64,000 bases of DNA from an uncultured Christensenellaceae bacterium (GTDB lineage: Bacteria; Bacillota; Clostridia; Christensenellales; Borkfalkiaceae), in NCBI GenBank assembly GCA_910586825.1, contig CAJUJF010000003.1:62001-126000 (forward strand). The letters are read 5' to 3'. Below, one piece after another: positions 7,364 through 15,600 of this stretch; the first letter of the stretch is position 1, and each line of letters begins with the position of its first letter. Both the position numbers and the translations under genes were made by a program. The notes under the pieces are model-generated. The model worked only from the letters and a program-made list of their open reading frames with translations. It searched no databases and was not told the DNA's origin.

Positions 7364-7392
7364 AAAAACGCCCCGTGCAAAAGCACAGGGCG
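7364..7392 (-). terminator. T-box terminator upstream of pheS
   Basis: Minus strand CGCCCTGTGC-TTTT-GCACGGGGCG followed by five U, 8 nt after the T-box sequence. It is the terminator half of the tRNA-controlled switch. Confidence 0.88.
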
Positions 7393-7597
7393 AGATTTTC
7401 GCGGTACCACCTGATTTCACGCATCAACAATGCGTCTCATACTCCCTTAACGCGGGAAACGGCTCCGCTTAAAGTTCTCTTCGGCGGGCGGCTCGCGGGG
7501 GAATACCGCGCCGCTCCCCCGAAAAACCTTTCAGCCTACGGGTTTTTCTCTCTTTCGGGAAGGCTCTTTGCGCGTCTGTTCCGCTTCATTGCCTTTT
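7393..7597 (-). promoter_or_regulatory. T-box leader controlling pheST
   Basis: tRNA-sensing leader of about 200 nt. The minus strand contains the canonical T-box sequence AGGTGGTACCGCG (7400-7412), preceded by a stem-III-type hairpin GACGCATTGTTGATGCGTG and the conserved GGCTGAAAGG stretch that follows stem I. An intrinsic terminator follows. Uncharged tRNA(Phe) is inferred as the ligand from the downstream genes. I could not assign the UUC specifier codon in stem I with confidence. Confidence 0.85.
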
Positions 7598-7602
7598 ACG
7601 GC

Positions 7603-7631
7603 ATTATATACGCATTTCGTGAAAATGTCAA
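7603..7631 (-). promoter_or_regulatory. Promoter of T-box-pheST
   Basis: Perfect consensus TTGACA (7626-7631), 17-bp spacer, TATAAT (7603-7608). Transcription would start near 7596, at the beginning of the T-box leader. Confidence 0.85.
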
Positions 7632-7668
7632 CCGATTTTCCGAAAAATCCATAACCCGTAATATAAAA

Positions 7669-7698
7669 CCTGCCCGACGCGTTTGCGCGTCGGGCAGG
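7669..7698 (-). terminator. Terminator of the small lipoprotein gene
   Basis: Minus strand CCTGCCCGACGCG-CAAA-CGCGTCGGGCAGG followed by UUUUAUAUU, 27 nt past the stop at 7726. Confidence 0.85.
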
Positions 7699-7725
7699 CT
7701 TTCCGTCTATCGATCTATGATGGAT

Positions 7726-8103
7726 TTACTTTTTCAAAACGATGATCACGCCTTCCTGTTCCATTGTAATGGTTCCGCCGCTGCATTCCACGGTTATCGT
7801 CTGATTCATCACCGTGATATCCACTTTCCCGGAATCTTCTTCGTTCGCCTTCCAGGTTGCCTTCTGCGAGATTCCCATCGATTTCATTTCCGCAGTGCCG
7901 TCCGAACTCAGCGTGATCGTCGAAAAATCCTTGGTAAGCTCTATGCCTTCATACGTCTGTCCCACTTCAAACGTTTTGTCTCCGACCTTCATGGACGAAA
8001 ACCGATACGTTCCCGCCTGAGAATTACTGCCGCAAGCAACAAGACAGCAAATTCCGAGTACGAGCGCTAAAACTGCCGAAAACCACAAGCCTACTTTTTT
8101 CAT
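7726..8103 (-). CDS. Small secreted lipoprotein, function unknown
   Basis: Protein of 125 residues with a lipoprotein signal peptide: positive start MKK, hydrophobic stretch to about residue 22, and lipobox LVAC with the lipidated Cys at 24. The mature part is a single small beta-rich domain (TYRFSSMKVGDKTFEVGQTY, then a repeated pattern of strands with MKSMGISQKATWK) resembling lipocalin-like or META-type folds, but I cannot name a family. Its promoter (8148-8177) has a 19-bp palindrome filling the spacer, and the divergent XRE gene is the obvious repressor. ATG at 8103 has AAAGGAG upstream. Confidence 0.8.
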   Translation of the reverse strand: MKKVGLWFSAVLALVLGICCLVACGSNSQAGTYRFSSMKVGDKTFEVGQTYEGIELTKDFSTITLSSDGTAEMKSMGISQKATWKANEEDSGKVDITVMNQTITVECSGGTITMEQEGVIIVLKK

Positions 8104-8120
8104 AATTCTTTTCTCCTTTG

Positions 8121-8139
8121 ATTCAGTTTCAAACTGAAT
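8121..8139. promoter_or_regulatory. Operator palindrome 1 (ATTCAGTTTCAAACTGAAT)
   Basis: Perfect 19-bp palindrome with core CAGTTTCAAACTG, centred 30 bp from an identical-core copy at 8151-8169. That is about three helical turns, allowing two dimers to bind one DNA face. It lies between the divergent lipoprotein and XRE genes. Confidence 0.75.
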
Positions 8140-8147
8140 TTATCAAT

Positions 8148-8177
8148 ATTATACAGTTTCAAACTGTATTATGTCAA
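8148..8177 (-). promoter_or_regulatory. Lipoprotein promoter overlapped by operator 2
   Basis: Minus strand TTGACA (8172-8177) and TATAAT (8148-8153), 18 bp apart. The spacer is almost exactly the second palindrome, so bound repressor would block RNA polymerase. Confidence 0.8.
8151..8169. promoter_or_regulatory. Operator palindrome 2 (ATACAGTTTCAAACTGTAT)
   Basis: Perfect 19-bp palindrome with the same CAGTTTCAAACTG core as the copy at 8121-8139. It sits inside the spacer of the lipoprotein promoter. Confidence 0.75.
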
Positions 8178-8195
8178 GTGTTTGAGGGAGAAAAA

Positions 8196-8399
8196 ATGAA
8201 CGAACTCTATCATTTATCCAAAAATTTGAAATCGCTGCGAAAGCAATACGGCTATACGCAGAAAGAGGTTGCGGAACGGATCGAGATCCGTCACCAGTCT
8301 TATGCGGCTTACGAGAACGGCATCACGGTACCGACGCTGCAAAACTTTCTCAAACTCGCAAAACTGTACGACGTTTCGTTAGACGAACTGATCGAATGA
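8196..8399 (+). CDS. Small XRE-family repressor of the divergent lipoprotein
   Basis: A 67-residue Cro/C1-type helix-turn-helix protein: LSKNLKSLRKQYGYTQKEVA, then the recognition segment IRHQSYAAYENGITVPTLQN and the closing LYDVSLDELIE. It has no effector domain. ATG at 8196 has GAGGGAG upstream; the upstream in-frame start at 8118 would cross both operators and is rejected. The two 19-bp palindromes between this gene and the lipoprotein strongly suggest that it represses the lipoprotein and probably itself. The signal that relieves repression is unknown. Confidence 0.85.
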   Translation: MNELYHLSKNLKSLRKQYGYTQKEVAERIEIRHQSYAAYENGITVPTLQNFLKLAKLYDVSLDELIE

Positions 8400-8402
8400 C
8401 CG

Positions 8403-8434
8403 AAAAAAGGCGCGGCGGGAATTTCCGCCGCGCC
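8403..8434 (-). terminator. Terminator of the ppx-maf-mreB-like operon
   Basis: Minus strand GGCGCGGCGGAAA-TTCCCGCCGCGCC-type hairpin followed by six U, 21 nt past the stop at 8455. It also separates the operon from the convergent XRE gene. Confidence 0.88.
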
Positions 8435-8454
8435 ACTCGTCGCTTTCTCCTTTA

Positions 8455-9438
8455 TCACTCCATCTGGATCCTGCGCAACAGCGCGGGATTGCCGATTGCC
8501 CTTCCGCCGCCGAGCACGACGGACATCTGCGGATCGCCGGACGCCAGCACGTCCATCTGTAATTTTTCCGAAATGTAATCGGCAAATCCGGCAAGGTTGC
8601 ACACCCCGCCCGAAAGCAAGATCCCGTTTTTGCACATCGCCGCAGACACTTCCGCGGGGAGTTTCTGCAACACCAGTTCCGCGTATTCGACGATCTTGTC
8701 GACGTAGATCCGAATGGGAAAGAGAATATCTTCCGAAGTCACGGCGACCGAACGCGGCTTGCCCGTCCCCACGTCCCGTCCGTTCACGATAATGCTCTGA
8801 TTGTCGTTTTCCATCAGACTGCCGACGGAGTTTTTCAGTTTTTCGCTCGTCAGCGCGCCGATCTTCAAATTGAAATTTTCGGCGATATGGTCGATGATAT
8901 GCACGTCCATATTGTTTCCGCCCACGTTCATGGTGATGCCCGCGATGATTCCGTCCAGCGAAAACGCCGCGGCGGAAGTCTTGCCCGCGCCGACGTCGAT
9001 CGCGAACACGGGATTGGATTCGGAAAGCGGAACATCCTGCCCCAACGCGGCGAGGTACGGCGCTTCGACGAAGCCGATGCGGGCGATGCCCGCGGATTTC
9101 GACACGCGGTAATACTTTTCCCGCGAAGCCGCGCTGCACGCGCACGGGACGCAGAACACCGCGTCGACCGAGCCGCGGCGGACGATCTTTCCGAGACAGT
9201 ATTCCAAAAACGCGGCGGCGCAGCGTTCGTTTACGATCTCGCCTTCGAACAGGGGGAAGATCACGTCGGTCATGTCGGAAGTCTTTCCGAACAGCCGTTT
9301 CGCCTCGTTTCCGAAGGCGCGGATCTCGCCCGTATCCTTCTGCATCGTAACGCAGGTCGCTTCGGCAAGCACGATCCCGCTTCCGATCCGATAAATTTTC
9401 GTGACCGAAGTCCCGAAATCAATCGCAAGTTTTAACAT
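8455..9438 (-). CDS. MreB/Mbl-like actin-fold protein
   Basis: Actin-family ATPase of 327 residues. Nucleotide-binding motifs are visible: IDFGTSVTKIY (phosphate 1, residues 6-16), AIDVGAGKTSAAAF (phosphate 2, near 145) and LLSGGVCNLAG (adenosine loop, near 275), plus NVGGNNMDVHI as in MreB. Length matches MreB, which polymerises under the membrane to guide cell-wall synthesis. It is divergent from standard MreB, and no mreC or mreD follows; instead a terminator ends the operon. The start overlaps maf by 20 nt, and the maf-mreB association is common in Firmicutes. GGAGGAG precedes the ATG. A specialised Mbl-type paralogue is as likely as the housekeeping MreB. Confidence 0.8.
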   Translation of the reverse strand: MLKLAIDFGTSVTKIYRIGSGIVLAEATCVTMQKDTGEIRAFGNEAKRLFGKTSDMTDVIFPLFEGEIVNERCAAAFLEYCLGKIVRRGSVDAVFCVPCACSAASREKYYRVSKSAGIARIGFVEAPYLAALGQDVPLSESNPVFAIDVGAGKTSAAAFSLDGIIAGITMNVGGNNMDVHIIDHIAENFNLKIGALTSEKLKNSVGSLMENDNQSIIVNGRDVGTGKPRSVAVTSEDILFPIRIYVDKIVEYAELVLQKLPAEVSAAMCKNGILLSGGVCNLAGFADYISEKLQMDVLASGDPQMSVVLGGGRAIGNPALLRRIQME

Positions 9439-10003
9439 ACGTATCTCCTCCGTACGCCCGATTCAACAGCGCGCGCACTTCTTCAAGCGGCAATCCCACG
9501 ACGTTTTCGTAACTCCCGTCGTACGACTTTACGAGCGGATATCCGTCCTGAATCCCGTAAGCGCCCGCCTTGTCCATCGGCAAACCGCTTTCCACGTACC
9601 GCCCGATCAGCTCTTCGCTCAACGGGTAAAATTCCACCTTCGTCTCCGCCGTCTCCGCGGCGAAAAATCCCTCTCCGATCAGACACACGCCCGTGAACAC
9701 CGAATGCACCTTTCCGCTCAGCATCCGCAAAGTTTCGCGCGCCTCTTCCTTGCTCTTCGGCTTTCCGAGCAGATTCCCGTCCAGAGAAACCACCGTATCC
9801 GCCCCCAGCACGAAACAGTCTGGAAACCGCCCGAACGCCTCCCGCGCTTTTCCGCAGGCGAGCAGTTCCGCCGTATCGCGTGCAGAAAGCCCTCTTTCGC
9901 GTTCCTCGAACGAAGAGGGCTTTACCGTAAAGTTTCCGGTTATGCGCGCAAGCAACTCCCGCCGCCGCGGCGACGCGCTTGCAAGAACAAGCTCCCGTGT
10001 CAT
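9419..10003 (-). CDS. maf: Maf-family nucleoside triphosphate pyrophosphatase
   Basis: Protein of 194 residues that hydrolyses non-canonical or methylated nucleotides to monophosphates; also linked to septum control in Bacillus. The Maf signature LASASPRRRELL is at residues 7-18, FVLGADTVVSLDG near 65-77, GKPKSKEEARETLRMLSG near 80, and the terminal KAGAYGIQDGYPLVKSYDG block is complete. It starts 3 nt after the ppx stop and overlaps the MreB-like gene, so the three are one operon. Its own ribosome site is weak, consistent with translational coupling to ppx. Confidence 0.93.
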   Translation of the reverse strand: MTRELVLASASPRRRELLARITGNFTVKPSSFEERERGLSARDTAELLACGKAREAFGRFPDCFVLGADTVVSLDGNLLGKPKSKEEARETLRMLSGKVHSVFTGVCLIGEGFFAAETAETKVEFYPLSEELIGRYVESGLPMDKAGAYGIQDGYPLVKSYDGSYENVVGLPLEEVRALLNRAYGGDTYVKTCD

Positions 10004-10006
10004 CGG

Positions 10007-11521
10007 TTACAGGATTTCCAGATTCTTTTTGAACGCGCGTTTGAATTCGCCGCCCGCCGCCATCGCCTGACGGATTTCGAGCGCCGCGTCGCCGGCAAGT
10101 TCCGTCTTCATGATCACGGAATCGCCGAGCACGTCGCAGTTAATCCCCTTGACCATGCCCTGCCCGCTGCGGTCGAGCGCTTCGCCGATGCGTAGAAGTA
10201 CGCCGAGCTTCCGCACGACGTCGAGGTCTTCGTCGGACACGATATCTTTGTATTTCGCCCATTCGGCGGGCGTCAGATCTTCCTTCCTGTGACAGCCGGC
10301 GACGAACGCCGCCAGAACGATCTCGCGATGCGTCGCGCCGTAAATCGCCGAATTCAGGATCATATAGCGGCTGTGCTTCTGGTTGTTGTAATAGCGCACC
10401 CGCAGTCCGCAATCGTGCAGGCTCGCCGCGATTTTCAACACTTTCAGATAGACGCGCGGGAATTTATGCAGCACGCGAAGCTGTTTGAACAGCTGAATGG
10501 AGAGATGCACCACGTTTTCGACGTGCGCCATGTTGCAGTCGTAATATCTCACGAGCGTGGAGAGCGAATAGCTCAAAACGTCCGAAATCGGGCGTTCGAC
10601 GGTGAGCGGAAGCGCCTGATTGAACATGATCCCCTCCCGCAGTCCGCAACCGCCGATCGTGAACGATTCGGTATGCATATAATCGGTAAACGATTTGACG
10701 ATGGCGAGCGCGGCGGGCATGATGTCGGCGCGGGCGGGAGAAAGCCCGCGGATGCGCTTGCGCTTTTCCACGTCCAGAACGCGCACCATGTCGTAAATCG
10801 AACGGAAATCCTCCGTCGCGAACGTGTAATTGTGGACTACGTTGAGCGGATATTTCCGCACGATGCGGTTCATTTTGTACAGATTGCGGAACGAACCGCC
10901 CACGCCGATCATGGGCGTATCGGGATCGACCTCCGCAAGCCATTCGATTTTTTTGAACTGTTCGGTGAAAAACTCCTCGATCTTCTCCGTCTGTTCTTTG
11001 GGCGTAATGCCGTCGTCGTTGAACAGATCGGTCAGCGTCACCGCGCCGAACGCCAAGGTCGCGTAATGTAAAATACTGCGGCGGTTGTAATAAATGATCT
11101 TCGTGCTTCCGCCGCCGATTTCGAGAATCAGCCCCTTGGGCATGTCCATCGAGTTGATCACCCCGCGGTAAACGAGGGTCGCCTCTTCCTCTTCCGACAG
11201 CACGGATACGCGGATCCCGCAGGTCGCCTGAATTTCATCGAGGAACGAGCGTTGGTTTTTCGCGCGGCGAACCGCCGCGGTCGCAACCGCGATGATGCGG
11301 TCCGCGCCGCTCGCGTCGCACAGCCGTTTGAACATTTTCAGCGTTTTGATCGTTTCCGAAACCCGTTGCGGTTTCAAAAACCCGTCGCGGTCCATATCCT
11401 GACCGAGCCGCACGCTCTCTTTCAGTTCGTCCGCAACCATAAAATGCCCGTCCCCGTCCATTTCGACGATTACGAGCCGTGCGGAATTCGAACCCAAATC
11501 AATGATCCCAATTTTTTCCAT
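10007..11521 (-). CDS. ppx: Ppx/GppA phosphatase with C-terminal HD-type domain
   Basis: Exopolyphosphatase or guanosine pentaphosphate phosphohydrolase, 504 residues. The ASKHA-fold N-terminal half shows IGIIDLGSNSARLVIVEMD (phosphate 1), ILEIGGGSTKIIYYN (phosphate 2 at about 135) and GVGGSFRNLYKM; the C-terminal third (LSYSLSTLVRYYDC onward) is the HD-like helical domain with SLHDCGLRVRYYNNQKHS. The start at 11521 has AAGGAT 8 nt upstream; a longer frame to 11560 lacks a site. It opens the ppx-maf-MreB-like operon. Whether poly-P or pppGpp is the main substrate cannot be told from sequence. Confidence 0.9.
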   Translation of the reverse strand: MEKIGIIDLGSNSARLVIVEMDGDGHFMVADELKESVRLGQDMDRDGFLKPQRVSETIKTLKMFKRLCDASGADRIIAVATAAVRRAKNQRSFLDEIQATCGIRVSVLSEEEEATLVYRGVINSMDMPKGLILEIGGGSTKIIYYNRRSILHYATLAFGAVTLTDLFNDDGITPKEQTEKIEEFFTEQFKKIEWLAEVDPDTPMIGVGGSFRNLYKMNRIVRKYPLNVVHNYTFATEDFRSIYDMVRVLDVEKRKRIRGLSPARADIMPAALAIVKSFTDYMHTESFTIGGCGLREGIMFNQALPLTVERPISDVLSYSLSTLVRYYDCNMAHVENVVHLSIQLFKQLRVLHKFPRVYLKVLKIAASLHDCGLRVRYYNNQKHSRYMILNSAIYGATHREIVLAAFVAGCHRKEDLTPAEWAKYKDIVSDEDLDVVRKLGVLLRIGEALDRSGQGMVKGINCDVLGDSVIMKTELAGDAALEIRQAMAAGGEFKRAFKKNLEIL

Positions 11522-11604
11522 TTGTCCGATCCTTCCGTATAGTTTCGCGCCCCGAAGCAAGCATGCCGTGAGGCAAACCCATATTTTCCCCTATTTTATT
11601 TCCC

Positions 11605-11633
11605 ATTTTACCACGAAGGAAACGATTTGTCTA
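11605..11633 (-). promoter_or_regulatory. Promoter of the ppx operon
   Basis: Minus strand TAGACA (11628-11633), 17-bp spacer, TAAAAT (11605-11610), about 85 bp upstream of the ppx start. Confidence 0.6.
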
Positions 11634-11690
11634 TACCCTTTTGAAAAATATTTGGCGTTTTGAAAAATTTTTTTACAAAAATGAATCGCT

Positions 11691-12077
11691 TCAAGCCCGC
11701 TTTTTTTCCGCTTTTCTGCATGCAAAAGCCGATTTGAACTGCAAAAAAGAGAGCAGGACGAGGAACGCGCCGAACCCTTTTTTCAACGCGGCGGACGGCA
11801 GCCATGCCGCCAGCAGAGATCCGAGCGCGGAAAAAACCAACGCGGGAAGAATCAACGGGATCAGCCCTTCTTTCGCGAGCAGTCCGTTTTTGGCGTGGAT
11901 CCGAAGCGCGATCGCCGCCATGGGCAGAAACGCGAGCAGATTGATCCCCTGCGCCGCGCCCTGTTCCACGCCGCAGAATATCGTGAGCAAGGGGATGAGC
12001 GCCGTTCCGCCGCCCATCCCCATTCCGCCGAGCAATCCGCCCGCGAATCCGCACAGCAAAAAGACGAGAAAACTCAT
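11691..12077 (-). CDS. TauE/SafE half-permease, second (C-terminal-type) half
   Basis: Integral membrane protein of 128 residues with about four membrane segments. MSFLVFLLCGFAGGLLGGMG followed by MGGGTALIPLL is the glycine-rich TauE/SafE repeat, a family exporting sulfite, sulfoacetate and other organosulfur anions. It is half the usual 250 residues. ATG at 12077 overlaps the stop of the preceding half gene as ATGA. The two halves therefore likely assemble as a heterodimer replacing the usual fused two-repeat protein. The longer frame to 12500 is out of phase with the first half and is not real. Confidence 0.8.
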   Translation of the reverse strand: MSFLVFLLCGFAGGLLGGMGMGGGTALIPLLTIFCGVEQGAAQGINLLAFLPMAAIALRIHAKNGLLAKEGLIPLILPALVFSALGSLLAAWLPSAALKKGFGAFLVLLSFLQFKSAFACRKAEKKRA

Positions 12078-12433
12078 GACATCACCAGTTTCATCCCCGC
12101 GGCAAGCATGAGCGCCGCAAACAAAAACGTGACGGAAGACGCGGAAACGTGCGGCAACAGCCGCGCGCCCGCGATCCCGCCCGCGGCGACGCCGATCGAA
12201 ACCGGCAGAAATACGGACAGCGGGACCAGCCCGAACCACAGATAGACGATCCCGCTCACGATACACGCGGGCAAGATCACCGCGATCGCCGTCGCGTGCG
12301 CCCGAAGAGCGGGAAGCCCCGCCGTGCGCTCCAAAACGGGGACCGCGATCATCCCCCCGCCGCCGCCGAACAAACCGTTTGCGCCGCCCGTAAGCGCGCC
12401 GCCGACCGCATACCGCCAAAAACTTCCTTTCAT
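12074..12433 (-). CDS. TauE/SafE half-permease, first half
   Basis: Integral membrane protein of 119 residues with about four membrane segments. The family repeat is seen as AVGGALTGGANGLFGGGGGM, followed by AVPVLERTAGLPALRAHATA. It covers one of the two repeats of a normal TauE/SafE transporter and overlaps the second half by 4 nt. ATG at 12433 is preceded by GGGGGTGG. No frameshift between the halves is evident: both have proper starts and ribosome sites. Separate half genes are known in Firmicutes, so this is probably functional rather than a broken gene. Substrate unknown. Confidence 0.8.
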   Translation of the reverse strand: MKGSFWRYAVGGALTGGANGLFGGGGGMIAVPVLERTAGLPALRAHATAIAVILPACIVSGIVYLWFGLVPLSVFLPVSIGVAAGGIAGARLLPHVSASSVTFLFAALMLAAGMKLVMS

Positions 12434-12455
12434 AGTCCACCCCCGACGAAAACAG

Positions 12456-12472
12456 TTTGTGAAGAACACAAA
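12456..12472. promoter_or_regulatory. Putative operator TTTGTG-N5-CACAAA
   Basis: Inverted repeat with 6-bp arms, 23 bp upstream of the first TauE/SafE half gene. It may bind a regulator of the exporter; no regulator gene lies beside it. Confidence 0.35.
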
Positions 12473-12510
12473 AATTTTTCCCTTTTTTCACTGTTTTCAC
12501 GCGGAATTGC

Positions 12511-12539
12511 TTGCGTATCCAAACGTTTTATATTAAAAT
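12511..12539 (+). promoter_or_regulatory. Promoter of the giant surface lipoprotein
   Basis: TTGCGT (12511-12516), 17-bp spacer, TAAAAT (12534-12539), about 78 bp upstream of the ATG at 12617. Confidence 0.65.
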
Positions 12540-12616
12540 AGAATGGTATCGCTAAGAAAAACGCCAAACGGACGATGCAAATGCATTCGCGCGCCCGTTT
12601 GAAAAAAGGACGGTTT

Positions 12617-15600
12617 ATGGCTAAATTCTTTCTCAGAGGCAAATGGAAAAAACGCGCCGTGACGGCGCTTTCGATCGCGCTTTCGCTCACCTTTTCCATC
12701 GGACTTCTTTCCGCTTGCGGCGGATCGGCATCGGACAACGACGATGACGACGATGACGACGACACCGCAACCGAAACCGACACGCAGCTTCTGCAAAACG
12801 GCAACTTCGAATTTTATTCCGACAAAGAAAAGAAGCGCGAGGACAAGCGTACTTTCCTCTATTCTCCCGCGAACTGGTCGTTCACTTCCGGTTCCCCTTC
12901 TTCCGACACGCAGTCCGGCATCGTCAACCTCGACGAATGGGACGATCTGACGACGAACAAGTACCGTCTCGTCGAAGACGACAAAGAGGAAGAAAAGGAA
13001 CGCGACGCGGAAGCGGCGGACGCCGCGGCCGCGATTGCAAACGCGATCGCGCATTGGGAAGAAGCGAACATTTACGACCGCCTCGAATTTCTCGACAAAT
13101 ACAAAACCGAAGTGTCCGCGCTGAAAAGCGGAACGGATGAGAAGAAGCACTTCGACAAGTATAATTACTCGATCGATTTCGAAGACGTGAAAATGCTGAA
13201 AGACGCGGAGACGAACAAAAAACTCTCCACCCCGCACGCCGACGACGAATCGAAGAAAGACGAAAACCATCTCCTGATGATCCATAACCACCGCAAACAG
13301 GACAACGTTGCGGGGACGGGACAGTATTACACTTCCGGCACCACGATCACCCTTCCGGCGGGAACCGCGGCGGAGGTCTCCGTCTCGGTCAGAACCTCCG
13401 AGCTCTACCATTACTATTACGACGGTTCCGAGGATAACGGCGTGGAAGTCACCGCCCGCGCCGGCGCCTATATCGGCGTCACCAACACGGTGGGCGGCAC
13501 GACGCTCGACCAGATGCAGATCAAAAACATCATCACCAAGGACGAATGGCAGACGTACACGCTCTATATCCGCGCCAACACGTATGCGACCAGCACCTTC
13601 CGCATCGTCCTCGGACTCGGACAAAGTACTTCCGACAACCGCTATGAAGCGGTGAACGGATTCGCGTTCTTCGACGACGTGAACTGCAAGCTGATCTCCT
13701 CCGACGAATACGATACGAGCGCGGAAAACGTGAAGACGGAACTGACGCTCGACAGCAAAAAAGGCGAAAAGCTGATCGTTTCCGAAAACAAACCGACGCA
13801 GTCCTATGCGCTCGACTTGAAAGCGGACGAAGGGTTCGAATCTTTGAACTTCGAACAGGACGGCGTGGAAATCGATCTGACTTCCGAAACTTCGGGCAGT
13901 CAGGAATACAAATCCCTGATCGGCGACAACAGAACGGACGGCACGCCGGCGGAAAGATCCAGCATCGTCGAATACACCACCGTTTCGGCGTTGCGCGCGA
14001 ATCCGACCGGAAACGGATACCTCAGCGGCATCATGAGCAAGGACTTCGATTCGGAAAAATTTCCCTTCAAAGACGAAAACCTGATCATGTTGCTTTCGAC
14101 CAACGGTGCGGCGTATACGGCGAAGCTCCCCACCGTTACCGTGCCCGCGGGCGAAAAGATGCTGTTGTCCTTCTTTGTGAAGACGAGTTCCGTCCGCACG
14201 GGCAAGACGGGCGCAAGCGCGATTCTCGTGGACGGCGAAAACGAGACCGCGATATCCGCGTTCGATTCGACGACCGTCGCGACCGTGGATATCGACGACA
14301 CCCGTAAAGACATCTACGACGGCTGGGTACAGTGCTTCTTCTTCGTGGAAAACGAGACGGAAACCGAAAAAGACTTTTACGTGAAGCTGTGCTACGGTCC
14401 CACTTCGATCGCGAGTTCCAAAACGAGCGATTATTGCGACGGATACGCCGCTTTCGCGAACTTCCAGACCGTCGACGGGGACAATTTCACGGCGACGAAG
14501 TACAATTACGCTTCCACCGGAAACTATGCGAAAAAAGTTTCCCTGACCGGCGAAGTGACGCCCACCGAGAAATTCGCGGACGTCTCCGTCACTTCCGAAA
14601 TCGAAAAAGGACTTGCGACGCCCGTCGGCTTTACCGGCGTGCAGAGCGGCTCCGCCAACATGGTTCTGAACGGCACGACGAACCCTTCACAGGCGCAACT
14701 CAACGAAAAGGGTCTGTATACGGGACTTTTGAACGCGAAATACGCCAAGAACTACAACGGCAAAGAATGGAGCGCGCTGATCGGCGCGAGCAGCGATCCC
14801 GCAAGCACCGACGCTTCGTGGTGGAAAAACACCTTCGGCGATAAAGACAAGCTCTCCACCGTCGCGAACCAGCCGCTTGTGATCGCGAATACGAGCAATA
14901 ACGCGCAACCCGCGTACGGGTTCTTCGCAAACCGCGCCAGCGTAAGCGCAAACAGCTATCAGAAGATCTCGATGAACGTCAAGCTTTCGGCGGGCGCGAA
15001 AGCGTATATCTATCTGATCGACACCTCCGACACCTCCAAGCCGTTCAACGAAGTGCTGAAACCCTCCGTTCCGAAAGTGACCTACTGGTACGACGACGAA
15101 GGCAATATTTGCAGGATCGATCCCTCGGACGAAAGTCTGAAATCGACGGCGAGCAAGCGCGCGAACATCTTGTTCGAAAAACAATCCAACGGACTGTACA
15201 CGCGCGTGGGCGAGACGAACGGCACGTATTACGCGAACCTGCACAACTACGAAAAGGACGAGAACGGCAACCTCGTGAACGAGAAAGACGAAATCGTCTA
15301 TTACTACGACAAAGACCGCAACGCGTTCTTCGCCTACTTCGACGAGGACAAGACGGGTTCCGCGGCGTATTCGCAGATCGTTACCAACCTTCCCACCGAA
15401 TTGGAGTTCGACGGCAAGACCGAAAAGATCACCCGTTATTCTCCCGACGAAGCGCTGATTTCGAAGTTCGGCAGCGTGATCGAAGTGATCGGCACGGAAG
15501 AAACGAAGGATACCTGGCACGAAGTCGCGTTTTACGTGCACACGGGCAGCGCGGCGAAAAATTACCGTCTCGAAATCTGGGCGGGCGAACGCACGGATAC

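Noticed and set aside
12533..13624. 363-codon minus-strand frame opposite the giant lipoprotein
   Set aside because: Val/Arg/Phe-rich reverse reading of an Asp/Lys-rich protein; no ribosome site.
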